Part shown: piece after piece, positions 1 through 6,622 of the stretch | Layout of the letters: each line of letters opens with the position of its first letter | How positions within the stretch are numbered: position 1 is the stretch's first letter | Assembly (NCBI GenBank): GCA_045652705.1 | Contig: JAZRUV010000010.1 | Span: forward strand, 1-13,708 | Reading direction: 5' to 3' | DNA from: UMGS1649 sp045652705 | GTDB taxonomy: Bacteria > Bacillota > Clostridia > TANB77 > CAG-465 | Length of the DNA stretch: 13,708 nt | Translations under genes and position numbers: made by a program | Notes under the pieces: model-generated | Seen by the model: the letters and a program-made list of their open reading frames with translations, nothing else | Told to the model about the DNA's origin: nothing | Database searches by the model: none

Positions 1-135
1 AGCTTGCTTAGAAGTTAAGTCACCATTGTAACCTTGTTTTAAGTTAACACCGATTTCGTTAGCAACTTCGTATTTCATTTTTTCTAAAGCAGCTTTAGCG
101 TTTGGGTTTACGTATTGATTTGAATTACTTGCCAT
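1..135 (-). CDS. Alpha/beta-type small acid-soluble spore protein (SASP), 5' part
   Basis: The minus strand reads from ATG at 133-135 and runs off the window edge after 45 codons. The protein begins MASNSNQYVNPNAKAALEKM, followed by KYEVANEIGVNLKQGYNGDL and TSKQA. The block with YEVANEIGVNL and the Gly-rich segment that leads into a conserved TSKQ/TSR element are typical of alpha/beta SASPs. These proteins coat and protect DNA in the dormant spore and are degraded at germination by the GPR protease, which cuts near the E-[VIF]-A-x-E segment seen here at about residues 23-27. A strong ribosome binding site (AGGAGGTG on the minus strand, 145-152) lies 9 bases before the start. The usual family length is 60-75 residues, so about a third is missing beyond the edge. 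It is divergently oriented from the SLH gene at 354. Confidence 0.93.
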   Translation of the reverse strand, partial: MASNSNQYVNPNAKAALEKMKYEVANEIGVNLKQGYNGDLTSKQA

Positions 136-196
136 GATAAAATTCACCTCCTACTTTAAATAATTTTGCAAAACTAAAGTGTTTGTTTTACATTTA

Positions 197-225
197 TAAT
201 TTGTGAAAAAAGCACAAAAAAATAC
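197..225 (-). promoter_or_regulatory. Candidate sigma-G promoter for the SASP gene
   Basis: On the minus strand GTATT (221-225) and CAAATTA (197-203) are separated by 17 bases. They resemble the forespore sigma-G consensus (GHATR, 17-18 bases, CATnHTA), each with one mismatch. The predicted start of transcription lies roughly 50 bases before the SASP start codon. SASP genes are classic sigma-G targets, which supports the reading. The match itself is short and could be chance in AT-rich DNA. Confidence 0.4.
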
Positions 226-292
226 GTGGAAATAATTGTAAAAGTTTTATTTTAAAAAAAATGAATATAAACATAAATTAATGACAAAAATA

Positions 293-321
293 TTGACTTT
301 TTATGTAAAGTGTGTTAATAT
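293..321 (+). promoter_or_regulatory. Sigma-A-type promoter for the SLH surface protein gene
   Basis: TTGACT (293-298) and TAATAT (316-321) are separated by exactly 17 bases. The start codon at 354 follows after a short leader carrying GGAGGT (343-348). The same two hexamers with the same spacing precede the ctp gene at 8264-8292. Confidence 0.75.
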
Positions 322-353
322 TTATATGTAGAATGCAATAATGGAGGTAAGAA

Positions 354-2999
354 ATGAGTAACATATTAAAAAAATCATTTGCAATAATGGCATTAGTAGC
401 AGTAATATTTACAAATATTCCTGTTTATGTTTTTGCGACTAATGCAGACACAGCAAAACCAACAGTTAATATTTCAAGACCAAATGTAAGTAGCGTGTAT
501 GCTGGTGAAACAGTTACATATACGTTATATTTGGCAGACAATGTGGGTATTGCTGAAGATAATGTATATCCTAGTAATATAAACTTACATGGATTTACTG
601 CGAACAAAAAAGTTTCAGGAACAGGTGGAACAAGAACAGTAACATTATCTAATATTCAAGGTACAGAAGGAAGTGGAAAATATATTTCTGTTAATGCTGG
701 AGCATTAGTTGATGCTGCTGGAAACAAATCAAATGCGGTTTCTTCTTTCACTTTTGAATTAAAGAAAAAAGTGGCTGCAGATACAGCAAAGCCAACAGTT
801 AATATTTCAAGACCAAATGTAAGTAGTGTGTACGTTGGTGAAACAGTTACGTATACATTATATTTAGCAGATAATGTAGGTATAGAAAAAGACAATATTA
901 CATCAAATATGATAGATTTAAATGGATTTAATGCTAACATAAGCGTTTCAGGAAATAAATCTGAAAAAACAGTAACATTATCTAATATTCAAGGAACAGT
1001 TGGTGAAGGTAAAAGCATAACTGTAAAAGCAGGTGCTTTAATTGATGCTGCTGGAAACAAATCAAATGCAGTTTCTTCATATTCTTTTGAATTAAAACAA
1101 AAAGTAGCTGCAGATACAGCAAAACCAACAGTTAATATTTCAAGACCAACACCGGAAAGTGTATATGCTGGTGAAACAGTAAGATATACTGTATATATTG
1201 CAGATAACGTTTCTGTAAAAGCAGTTAATATAAAAGATTATGTAGATATACATGGATTTAAAGCTAATATAAGCGTTTCAGGAGACAATAAAGTTCAAAT
1301 CGTTACGCTTTCTAACATACAAGGAAATGCGGATGCAGACAACTATATTAGTATTGGTACAGGGGCTGTAGTAGATACTGCTGGAAACAAATCAAACGCA
1401 GTTTCTTCATACAAGTTCACAATAAAGGAGAAGGCTGTTACACCCGTTGAACCAAAACCTGAAAAAGATACAATAGCTCCTATAGTTAAAATAGGTGCGG
1501 CTAATCCAAAATCTATATACGCTGGTGGAACAGTAAAATATAACGTAACATTCTCAGACAATATTAAAGTTACAGACGTGAATTTAATAGCAAGCAAAAT
1601 AGATTTAGTAGGCTTTACAGCAGACATTTCTGTAAAAGTAGATGGAGTAAAATCTGCAACAGTAACATTAAAAAATGTTAAAGGAAATGCAGGGGTAAAC
1701 AAATATATAAAAATTGATGCGGGAGTTGCTTTAGATGAACCTGGTAACAGATCAGCGCAAGCTATATCTCCAAAGTTTAGTATAGTAAAAAAAGCATCAA
1801 CAATAGTTGGAACAAAACCAACGGTAACTAAATATACAACAAATTGTATAGATGATTTATCTCTATTAGGTGATATAAATAAAGAAATAACATATTTTGC
1901 ATCATGGTTAAGAGCTGAAAAATATACAGCAACACATGTACAAGAAAACAATTATGTAGCAGAAGATGAGACAATGACATATATGGTAGAATACTACAAT
2001 GGAAGTACTGCACCAGCTCCTGAAGTTAAATTTGATTTAACAATACCATATAATGTAGTTGTTGAAGAAATTAATGGAAATGGTAAAATAACTAAACAAA
2101 CAGATGACGAAACTGTAATTACATGGAATGTGGGAACAGTACCAAGTTATGCAGCATCACAAGGAAGAGGATACTGTAGATTATATGTAAGAGTAAGATT
2201 TTTAGAAAATGAACCTCTTGAAAAGAGTGATAAAATTTCTGAAACATTCTATGCTACATTAAAAACAACAGCAGACGGAAATCATTCATATTCATATATG
2301 AGACAATTATTTATAGATACAACTGAAGGAAAGACAGGAATATACAAGAGTTATTTAACAACAGTAGATACAACAAACCAAGTAAGACCTGATGATGAAA
2401 TAACAAGAGCAGAATTTGCAAAACTTTTAGCTGATTCTGGAATATTAGATGTTAAAGTAGGAAGTAATGATTACAAAACATTTAAAGACCATGAATCAAT
2501 ACCGGCTTATGCAAGAGATGCAGTATCTGCATTGGTTAAAACAGATATAATTCAAGCCTTCCCAGATGGCGAATTTAAACCAAGTAATCCTATACTTATG
2601 GAAGATGCAATGCAAATGATAGCACAAGCAGCTACATATATATCTGAGCAAAAATTAACAGTATACAAACCTGTATTCTTGTACACAGAAGCATTAACTG
2701 GAACGGATAAGAAAGTGTCTCCTAAGAAAGATTATATAATGGAATTAATGAGACAAAACGTTGTTGTAAAATATGAATCAAATCCAGATACTTATGCGTT
2801 AAGAAAACATGTGGTATCAATGGTAAATAGCTTAACATTTAGAGGGCCTTATGTAGAAAAATTACCAGAAAATACATTAAAATTCGCAGATATTAGAGAT
2901 GATAGTGTATTCTTCTATAATATAGTAGGAGCATCAAACTCATACAAATATACTTACGATTATAGATTATGGCAACAAATTGTTGAAATAGTTAAATAA
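354..2999 (+). CDS. Secreted surface protein with Ig-like repeats and C-terminal SLH-type region
   Basis: The 881-residue protein starts with a signal peptide (two lysines at 6-7, hydrophobic 9-27, probable cut after VFA at about 28). Four Ig-like domains follow, starting at about residues 32, 143, 254 and 372. Each opens with DTAKPTVNISRP or a relative, has a [TR]VYAGETVxY-type strand and a DNV motif, and ends near AGNKSNAVSS. Residues about 525-655 hold a different beta-rich region (YMVEYYNGSTAPAPEVKFDL) resembling DUF11/CARDB-type domains. From about 675 to the end there are SLH-like motifs (TRAEFAKLL, YARDAVSALVKTDII, FPDGEFKPSNPI), at least two recognisable and a third degenerate. SLH domains bind secondary cell-wall polymers, so the inferred role is a cell-surface protein with a rod of Ig domains. 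No enzyme motif was seen. The start is set by GGAGGT at 343-348. It is monocistronic, with a promoter at 293 and a terminator at 3025. Confidence 0.85.
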   Translation: MSNILKKSFAIMALVAVIFTNIPVYVFATNADTAKPTVNISRPNVSSVYAGETVTYTLYLADNVGIAEDNVYPSNINLHGFTANKKVSGTGGTRTVTLSNIQGTEGSGKYISVNAGALVDAAGNKSNAVSSFTFELKKKVAADTAKPTVNISRPNVSSVYVGETVTYTLYLADNVGIEKDNITSNMIDLNGFNANISVSGNKSEKTVTLSNIQGTVGEGKSITVKAGALIDAAGNKSNAVSSYSFELKQKVAADTAKPTVNISRPTPESVYAGETVRYTVYIADNVSVKAVNIKDYVDIHGFKANISVSGDNKVQIVTLSNIQGNADADNYISIGTGAVVDTAGNKSNAVSSYKFTIKEKAVTPVEPKPEKDTIAPIVKIGAANPKSIYAGGTVKYNVTFSDNIKVTDVNLIASKIDLVGFTADISVKVDGVKSATVTLKNVKGNAGVNKYIKIDAGVALDEPGNRSAQAISPKFSIVKKASTIVGTKPTVTKYTTNCIDDLSLLGDINKEITYFASWLRAEKYTATHVQENNYVAEDETMTYMVEYYNGSTAPAPEVKFDLTIPYNVVVEEINGNGKITKQTDDETVITWNVGTVPSYAASQGRGYCRLYVRVRFLENEPLEKSDKISETFYATLKTTADGNHSYSYMRQLFIDTTEGKTGIYKSYLTTVDTTNQVRPDDEITRAEFAKLLADSGILDVKVGSNDYKTFKDHESIPAYARDAVSALVKTDIIQAFPDGEFKPSNPILMEDAMQMIAQAATYISEQKLTVYKPVFLYTEALTGTDKKVSPKKDYIMELMRQNVVVKYESNPDTYALRKHVVSMVNSLTFRGPYVEKLPENTLKFADIRDDSVFFYNIVGASNSYKYTYDYRLWQQIVEIVK
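447..1445 (+). repeat. Three tandem 333-bp repeats encoding Ig-like domains
   Basis: Units begin at 447, 780 and 1113, each exactly 333 bases (111 codons), opening with near-identical sequence encoding DTAKPTVNISRP. Units share long identical stretches at their ends (the DAAGNKSNAVSS block) and diverge in the middle. A fourth, more diverged unit begins at 1467. The exact spacing and high nucleotide similarity point to duplication within the gene, with possible unit-number variation between strains. Confidence 0.9.
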
Positions 3000-3024
3000 T
3001 TTCAAAAATATTACAATATGATTT

Positions 3025-3057
3025 AAAAGTCAACATAATATTATGTTGACTTTTTTT
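3025..3057 (+). terminator. Rho-independent terminator after the SLH gene
   Basis: A perfect 28-base palindrome at 3026-3053 (arm AAAGTCAACATAAT and its complement) runs into seven T residues, 26 bases after the stop codon. Its 3' arm also contains the -35 hexamer of the next promoter. Confidence 0.9.
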
Positions 3058-3074
3058 GCGGAATGTGGTACAAT
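3046..3074 (+). promoter_or_regulatory. Promoter overlapping the upstream terminator
   Basis: TTGACT (3046-3051) and TACAAT (3069-3074) are 17 bases apart, with an extended -10 TG at 3066-3067. The -35 hexamer is part of the 3' arm of the SLH-gene terminator. Transcription would start at about 3081 and read into the gene at 3164 with a leader of about 80 bases. That leader holds a small CAGG/CCTG hairpin (3100-3114) and an A7T6 tract, neither with a known function. Confidence 0.65.
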
Positions 3075-3163
3075 TATATTAGTTAATTACCTTGTTAATC
3101 AGGTCTAATGCCTGTTTAATATATAATTTAAAAAAATTTTTTATTATAAAGGGAGGATCTCTT

Positions 3164-4363
3164 ATGAAGATTCGGAAAAATGCAACTGCTTGGACTGCCT
3201 GGATAGGCATCATTCTCTGTGTGGTGATAGCAGGTATCGTCTTGGCTATCCCCGCCGTAAACAATTTGTTCGCGCTGCTTCCTGCAGCACTCTTCATTCC
3301 TTTTGTGATTACTTTGTCTAAGGCAGACATCAAGAAGATAGAAGATGAAGAAGACGAAGAAGGAAACCCGAAGAAGAAGATTAACTGGCCTTTGTTCATT
3401 TGTTGGACCTTGTTGGCATTGACTGCAATTACTACAATTGTTATTCTTTTCATCTTCGGTTGGTGGTTCCTGCTTCCCCTGGCAATTTTGTTTGGCTTGT
3501 TGATTTGGTTGGCCTACTTGCTTCAGTGGAGAACATTTTGGTTTGTGCTGTTCTTTGTTTGTATTGCTATCGCAATTGTTCTGCTTGGTGTTTTTGGCAT
3601 CGTAGAGAGCCGCGGTAGTGTTGGCAACAATGAACATCTTGACACTTTGTATGTTGACAATCTGATTGTTGAAGATGCTACAATGGAAACTGTTTATGTT
3701 GTCGAAGAAGAGGTTGACCATCAGAAGGTAACTGAGCAAGAGGTTGACATGCAGAAGACTGAAAATTCTCAGGTTACTAACCAGACTGTTACTAACCAGA
3801 ATGTGACAAACCAATTCACCGAGAACGAGACAGTTCAGAATCAGGTTGTTGAGAATCAGACTGTTACCAAGCCCACTGAGCCCAAGCCCACCGAGCCCGT
3901 ACACGAGCACAGCTACACTTCTGTAGTTACTGAGCCCACTTGTATGGAACAAGGTTATACCACATATACTTGCTCTTGTGGTCATAGCTACAAAGATTCT
4001 TATAAGGGTGCCCTTGGACATTCTTACAAGTCTACTGTAGTAGCTCCCACAACGGCAGCTGGTGGTTATACCGAGCATAAGTGTGAGCGGTGTGGACACA
4101 CCTACAAGAGTGACTATACTGACAAGCTGGCTAATCCCAAGCTGACTCAGAAAACTTCTTTGAAGTTTGGCGCTCCTGCTAAGGTAAAATTCGAAGGTAT
4201 CAATTATGATGCGCTGAGAATTCACAATGCTTCGTTGGCACAGATGAACAGATTGGACAACAACACTTTTGAGGTTGAGCTGTTGGCAGACGTTACTGGC
4301 GAAGTCGTAATTAGCAATGCGTCTGGAGCACATCTCCTTACTCTTGCAATTGTTATCGATTAA
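3164..4363 (+). CDS. Five-helix membrane protein with five-residue repeats and extracellular Cys repeats (foreign codon usage)
   Basis: I do not recognise a named family for the whole 399-residue protein. There are five hydrophobic segments at about 10-30, 33-52, 75-98, 100-121 and 124-147. A charged loop (53-74, IEDEEDEEGNPKKK) lies between the second and third; with a positive N-terminus this puts the tail outside the cell. Residues 180-234 are eleven five-residue units with V or T at the last position (VEEEV, DHQKV, TNQTV, TNQNV, ENQTV). A KPTEPKPTEP linker leads to two related repeats at about 249-285 and 286-324 (HSYTSVVTEPTC, YTCSCGHSY; CERCGHTY). These resemble short Cys repeats common in exported proteins of gut Clostridia; the second repeat lacks the first Cys. 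Residues 325-399 look like a small beta domain. The start follows GGGAGG at 3151-3156. Gln is mostly CAG (11 of 14) and Leu is CTG/TTG/CTT with almost no TTA, unlike every neighbour, suggesting recent acquisition. Confidence 0.8.
   Translation: MKIRKNATAWTAWIGIILCVVIAGIVLAIPAVNNLFALLPAALFIPFVITLSKADIKKIEDEEDEEGNPKKKINWPLFICWTLLALTAITTIVILFIFGWWFLLPLAILFGLLIWLAYLLQWRTFWFVLFFVCIAIAIVLLGVFGIVESRGSVGNNEHLDTLYVDNLIVEDATMETVYVVEEEVDHQKVTEQEVDMQKTENSQVTNQTVTNQNVTNQFTENETVQNQVVENQTVTKPTEPKPTEPVHEHSYTSVVTEPTCMEQGYTTYTCSCGHSYKDSYKGALGHSYKSTVVAPTTAAGGYTEHKCERCGHTYKSDYTDKLANPKLTQKTSLKFGAPAKVKFEGINYDALRIHNASLAQMNRLDNNTFEVELLADVTGEVVISNASGAHLLTLAIVID
3701..3865 (+). repeat. Eleven 15-base units encoding a period-5 peptide repeat
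   Basis: Codons 180-234 of the membrane protein fall into eleven units of five residues with Val or Thr at position 5 and mostly Gln, Asn, Glu or Thr elsewhere. The central units (TNQTV, TNQNV) are also alike at the DNA level. The pattern is not the classic A(D/N)Lxx pentapeptide repeat. Confidence 0.75.
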
Positions 4364-4371
4364 CCCAGCAG

Positions 4372-4419
4372 ATAGTCCCCTACTCTAATGAGTAGGGGCT
4401 ATTTGTTGCCCTTTTTCGT
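4372..4419 (+). terminator. Rho-independent terminator after the membrane protein gene
   Basis: ATAGTCCCCTACTC (from 4372) pairs with GAGTAGGGGCTAT (ending 4402) around a TAAT loop with one bulged T. Several T-rich runs follow between 4403 and 4419. The hairpin begins 8 bases after the stop codon and is GC-richer than the other terminators here, like the gene itself. Confidence 0.75.
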
Positions 4420-4498
4420 CTTTCTTTTCGTATTTGCAGTATATATTTCGACAATATACATATTAAACATTTGTTATACTTTTAGCGAGGTGTTTGAT

Positions 4499-4804
4499 AT
4501 GAAATATGCTTTTGAAGATGAGAAGAGAAAATTAAAAATTGAATTAGATGAAGACATAGATATGGATAGCTGTAGGTCATTAAGAACTATAGTGGATGGC
4601 TATATAATGAGATATAGCCCTAGTATTTGTGAATTAGATATGTCTAAAGTTAAATTTATGGATAGCTCGGGTTTGGGTTTTATAATGGGAAGATATAATT
4701 TAGCTAAAATGCTAGATTGTAATTTAGTGGTTACAAATCCGGATAATAATATAAGAAAGCTGTTAGAGATGTATAAGATAGAAAACGGAATAAAGGTGAT
4801 GTAG
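4499..4804 (+). CDS. spoIIAA: Anti-sigma F factor antagonist SpoIIAA
   Basis: This 101-residue STAS-domain protein is the partner-switching component that, when dephosphorylated, binds SpoIIAB and frees sigma F in the forespore. The signature FMDSSGLGFIMGRY is nearly identical to the SpoIIAA active region. The second Ser of DSSGLG (Ser57) matches the serine phosphorylated by SpoIIAB in Bacillus. An upstream in-frame ATG at 4388 lies inside the preceding terminator and would add an improbable hydrophobic leader. GAGGTG at 4487-4492 places the true start at 4499. One base separates its stop from the spoIIAB start, so the two are co-translated. I see no convincing sigma-H promoter upstream. Confidence 0.93.
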   Translation: MKYAFEDEKRKLKIELDEDIDMDSCRSLRTIVDGYIMRYSPSICELDMSKVKFMDSSGLGFIMGRYNLAKMLDCNLVVTNPDNNIRKLLEMYKIENGIKVM

Positions 4805-4805
4805 T

Positions 4806-5249
4806 ATGTTAAATAAAGCTAGTATAAAGATAGAAGCAAAACTTGAAAATGTTAGTATGATAAGAGTGATGGTAGCGTCGTTTTTAAGCAGAACTAATAT
4901 TACTTTAGACGAACTTTCAGATATTAAAACAGCGGTTTCTGAAGCAGTGAGTAATAGTATAGAGCACGGATACAATTTAGAGAATGTGGGAGACGTTGAA
5001 GTTATAATAAAACTTGGTAATCTAGACGATATGACATACTTTTGGGTACAAGTAATAGATGAAGGTGTTGGAATAGAAAGTATTGAACTTGCAACAACAC
5101 CAACATTTACTACAAAGCCGGAATTAGAACATGCTGGCATGGGTTTTACAATAATGGAAACTTTTATGGACGAGGTTGTAATAGATTCAAAAGTAAATGA
5201 AGGTACGTCTGTAATAATGACAAAAAAATTAAAGACAATAAAGTCTTAG
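4806..5249 (+). CDS. spoIIAB: Anti-sigma F factor / serine kinase SpoIIAB
   Basis: The 147-residue protein is a GHKL-type kinase that holds sigma F inactive and phosphorylates SpoIIAA with ATP. Visible ATP-binding motifs are the N box (EAVSNSIEHGY, Asn50), G1 (DEGVGI, 85-90) and G2 (GMGFTIM, 111-117). The stretch FTTKPELEHAGMGFTIMETF is diagnostic for SpoIIAB rather than the related RsbW. A GGTG-type ribosome binding site sits within the end of spoIIAA. The next gene, 8 bases downstream, is not sigF as expected for this operon. Confidence 0.95.
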   Translation: MLNKASIKIEAKLENVSMIRVMVASFLSRTNITLDELSDIKTAVSEAVSNSIEHGYNLENVGDVEVIIKLGNLDDMTYFWVQVIDEGVGIESIELATTPTFTTKPELEHAGMGFTIMETFMDEVVIDSKVNEGTSVIMTKKLKTIKS

Positions 5250-5257
5250 GGGGATAT

Positions 5258-5536
5258 ATGGAGCAAATTGAATGTTTATATGATAGATATATACAAGATT
5301 TTAGATGCAAATATTATATGACTAAAACTACTAGAAAGTACATAGATGATAACGATACGGTAAGTAGCTTTGGTGTAAAAATAGATAAATTAAGTAGCAG
5401 TGGAAAATTAATTTCCAGTGCTAGTGTAAATAATGTTGGAATAAATGAAAGTGATGTAAGGTCATTTATAAAAACATTAAATGATGGATTGGTAACCCCA
5501 ATTACATTAAAAGATATAGTAAATGATAGACAGTAG
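5258..5536 (+). CDS. Small DUF6514-like protein in the position usually held by sigF
   Basis: The 92-residue soluble protein has no signal peptide or membrane segment. The layout (YYMTKTTRKYIDDNDTVSSF, then a VKIDKL strand, then an acidic/variable strand, then a C-terminal helix SDVRSFIKTLNDGLVTPITL) resembles clostridial DUF6514 proteins, which end in a similar 'N..VTPxxLxDxVED' block. This family call is from memory of the pattern. No function is known to me. A strong ribosome binding site (TAGGGGGA) overlaps the spoIIAB stop, so it is translated from the spoIIA transcript. A terminator follows directly. It is far too short to be a sigma factor and has no helix-turn-helix. Confidence 0.7.
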   Translation: MEQIECLYDRYIQDFRCKYYMTKTTRKYIDDNDTVSSFGVKIDKLSSSGKLISSASVNNVGINESDVRSFIKTLNDGLVTPITLKDIVNDRQ

Positions 5537-5551
5537 CCTCTCCTTTGTTGC

Positions 5552-5601
5552 AAAAATACTCATATAATGGTATTATATATACTATAATATGAGTATTTTT
5601 T
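5552..5601 (+). terminator. Rho-independent terminator after the spoIIA-like operon
   Basis: AAAAATACTCATAT (5552-5565) pairs perfectly with ATATGAGTATTTTT (5587-5600) around an AT-rich loop of 21 bases, ending in a T run. The ribosome binding site of the next gene (GGAGG, 5602-5606) begins immediately after, so the hairpin could also mask it. Confidence 0.75.
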
Positions 5602-5610
5602 GGAGGCTAA

Positions 5611-6531
5611 ATGGAATATATAATAGATGAAGCATATGTTGGTGGGAGAATAGATAAGGTGTTAAGTGAATTAAATAGTGAATATACACGTTCTTTTGTT
5701 CAAAAAATGTTAGACGAAGGGAATATAACCGTAAATGGTAATATAGCGAAACCATCATATAAAGTTAAAATGGGAGATAAAATTTTTGTAGAAGAAATTG
5801 AAACTACAGAAATTAATGTTTTGCCAGAAAATATAAAATTAGATATTATTTATGAAGATGACGATGTTATAGTTGTAAACAAAGAAAAAGGAATGGTAGT
5901 TCATCCTGGAAATGGGAACTATACAGGAACATTAGTTAATGCTTTAATGTACAGCCATAAAGATGAACTGTCTGCGATAAATGGCGTTATAAGGCCTGGA
6001 ATCGTACATAGAATAGATAAAGACACAAGTGGCATACTTGTGGTTGCTAAAAACGACAAAGCCCATAAAATCCTGGCTGACGACTTTAAAGTGCATAATA
6101 TAACAAGGAAATATATAGCTGTTGTTAAGGGGATTGTTGAAAAGGACAACATAAAAATAGACTTACCTATAGGTAGAGCAGAAAATGATAGAATAAAGAT
6201 GGCGGTAACAGAAAAGAACTCTAGAAATGCAGTGACATATATAAAAGTACTAGAAAGATTTTATAAGTCAAATTATACTTTGGTGGAAGCAACTTTAGAA
6301 ACGGGTAGAACACATCAAATAAGAGTACATATGTCATATATAGGACATACGCTTTTAGGAGATGAAGTGTATAGTAAAGGTAAAAATGAGTTTGGTATTT
6401 CGGGACAGATGCTACATGCAAAAGTATTGGGGTTTAATCACCCAATAAAAAAAGAATATATGGAATTTACTAAAGAAGAGCCTAAAGAATTTAAAGAGGT
6501 GTTAGAAGCTTTAAGAAGCAAGGAAAAATAA
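5611..6531 (+). CDS. rluD: RluA/RluD-family 23S rRNA pseudouridine synthase
   Basis: This 306-residue enzyme isomerises uridine to pseudouridine in RNA; the RluD group modifies helix 69 of 23S rRNA. An N-terminal S4 RNA-binding domain (about 12-60: GGRIDKVLSE, SFVQKMLDEGNITVNG) precedes the catalytic domain. The catalytic motif HRIDKDTSGILVVAK starts at 133, with Asp136 as the predicted catalytic residue. ETGRTHQIRVHMSYIGHTLLGD near residue 230 is the other family signature. Length and domain order match the RluD/YlyB group; the exact target uridine cannot be read from sequence. The start follows GGAGG by 4 bases. It may be the only gene of its unit, since a weak hairpin follows. Confidence 0.9.
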   Translation: MEYIIDEAYVGGRIDKVLSELNSEYTRSFVQKMLDEGNITVNGNIAKPSYKVKMGDKIFVEEIETTEINVLPENIKLDIIYEDDDVIVVNKEKGMVVHPGNGNYTGTLVNALMYSHKDELSAINGVIRPGIVHRIDKDTSGILVVAKNDKAHKILADDFKVHNITRKYIAVVKGIVEKDNIKIDLPIGRAENDRIKMAVTEKNSRNAVTYIKVLERFYKSNYTLVEATLETGRTHQIRVHMSYIGHTLLGDEVYSKGKNEFGISGQMLHAKVLGFNHPIKKEYMEFTKEEPKEFKEVLEALRSKEK

Positions 6532-6554
6532 GAGCAAACGATAAACGCTTGCTC
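6532..6554 (+). terminator. Weak hairpin after the RluD-type gene
   Basis: GAGCAAACG pairs with CGCTTGCTC (one A-C mismatch) around a five-base loop immediately after the stop codon. It is not followed by a T run, so it may be a poor terminator or a pause/processing site; the two pseudouridine synthase genes may be partly co-transcribed. Confidence 0.35.
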
Positions 6555-6622
6555 ACAATCTATATTTAACATAAGCTTATGGATAATATAGTATATGCAA
6601 GAGTAAAAAGGTGGTGAGTTTT

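Noticed and set aside
447..1445. CRISPR-like or mobile repeat
   Set aside because: The 333-base units are in frame within one gene and encode Ig-like domains, with no spacers.
1343..1951. Minus-strand open frame opposite the Ig repeats
   Set aside because: It is a shadow of the plus-strand repeat coding; no start signal, and the translated pattern simply mirrors the repeats.
3128..4333. Long open frame on the minus strand opposite the membrane protein gene
   Set aside because: It lacks a ribosome binding site, its product is a Leu/Ser/Asn/Gln-rich string with no domain, and the plus-strand gene has clear domains and repeats. The frame is a by-product of the codon bias opposite it.
3104..4390. 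TCTAATG direct repeats flanking the foreign gene as possible insertion target duplications
   Set aside because: Only seven bases, both lie in hairpin loops, and no inverted repeats, integrase or transposase accompany them.
4472..4480. Extended -10 (TGTTATACT) as a spoIIAA promoter
   Set aside because: No -35 partner, and the start would fall on the ribosome binding site. No sigma-H pattern (AGGAWWT with GAAT) was seen either.
4388..4498. Upstream start giving SpoIIAA a hydrophobic N-terminal segment
   Set aside because: The ATG lies inside the preceding terminator hairpin and has no ribosome binding site, whereas GAGGTG precedes ATG 4499, giving the normal family length.
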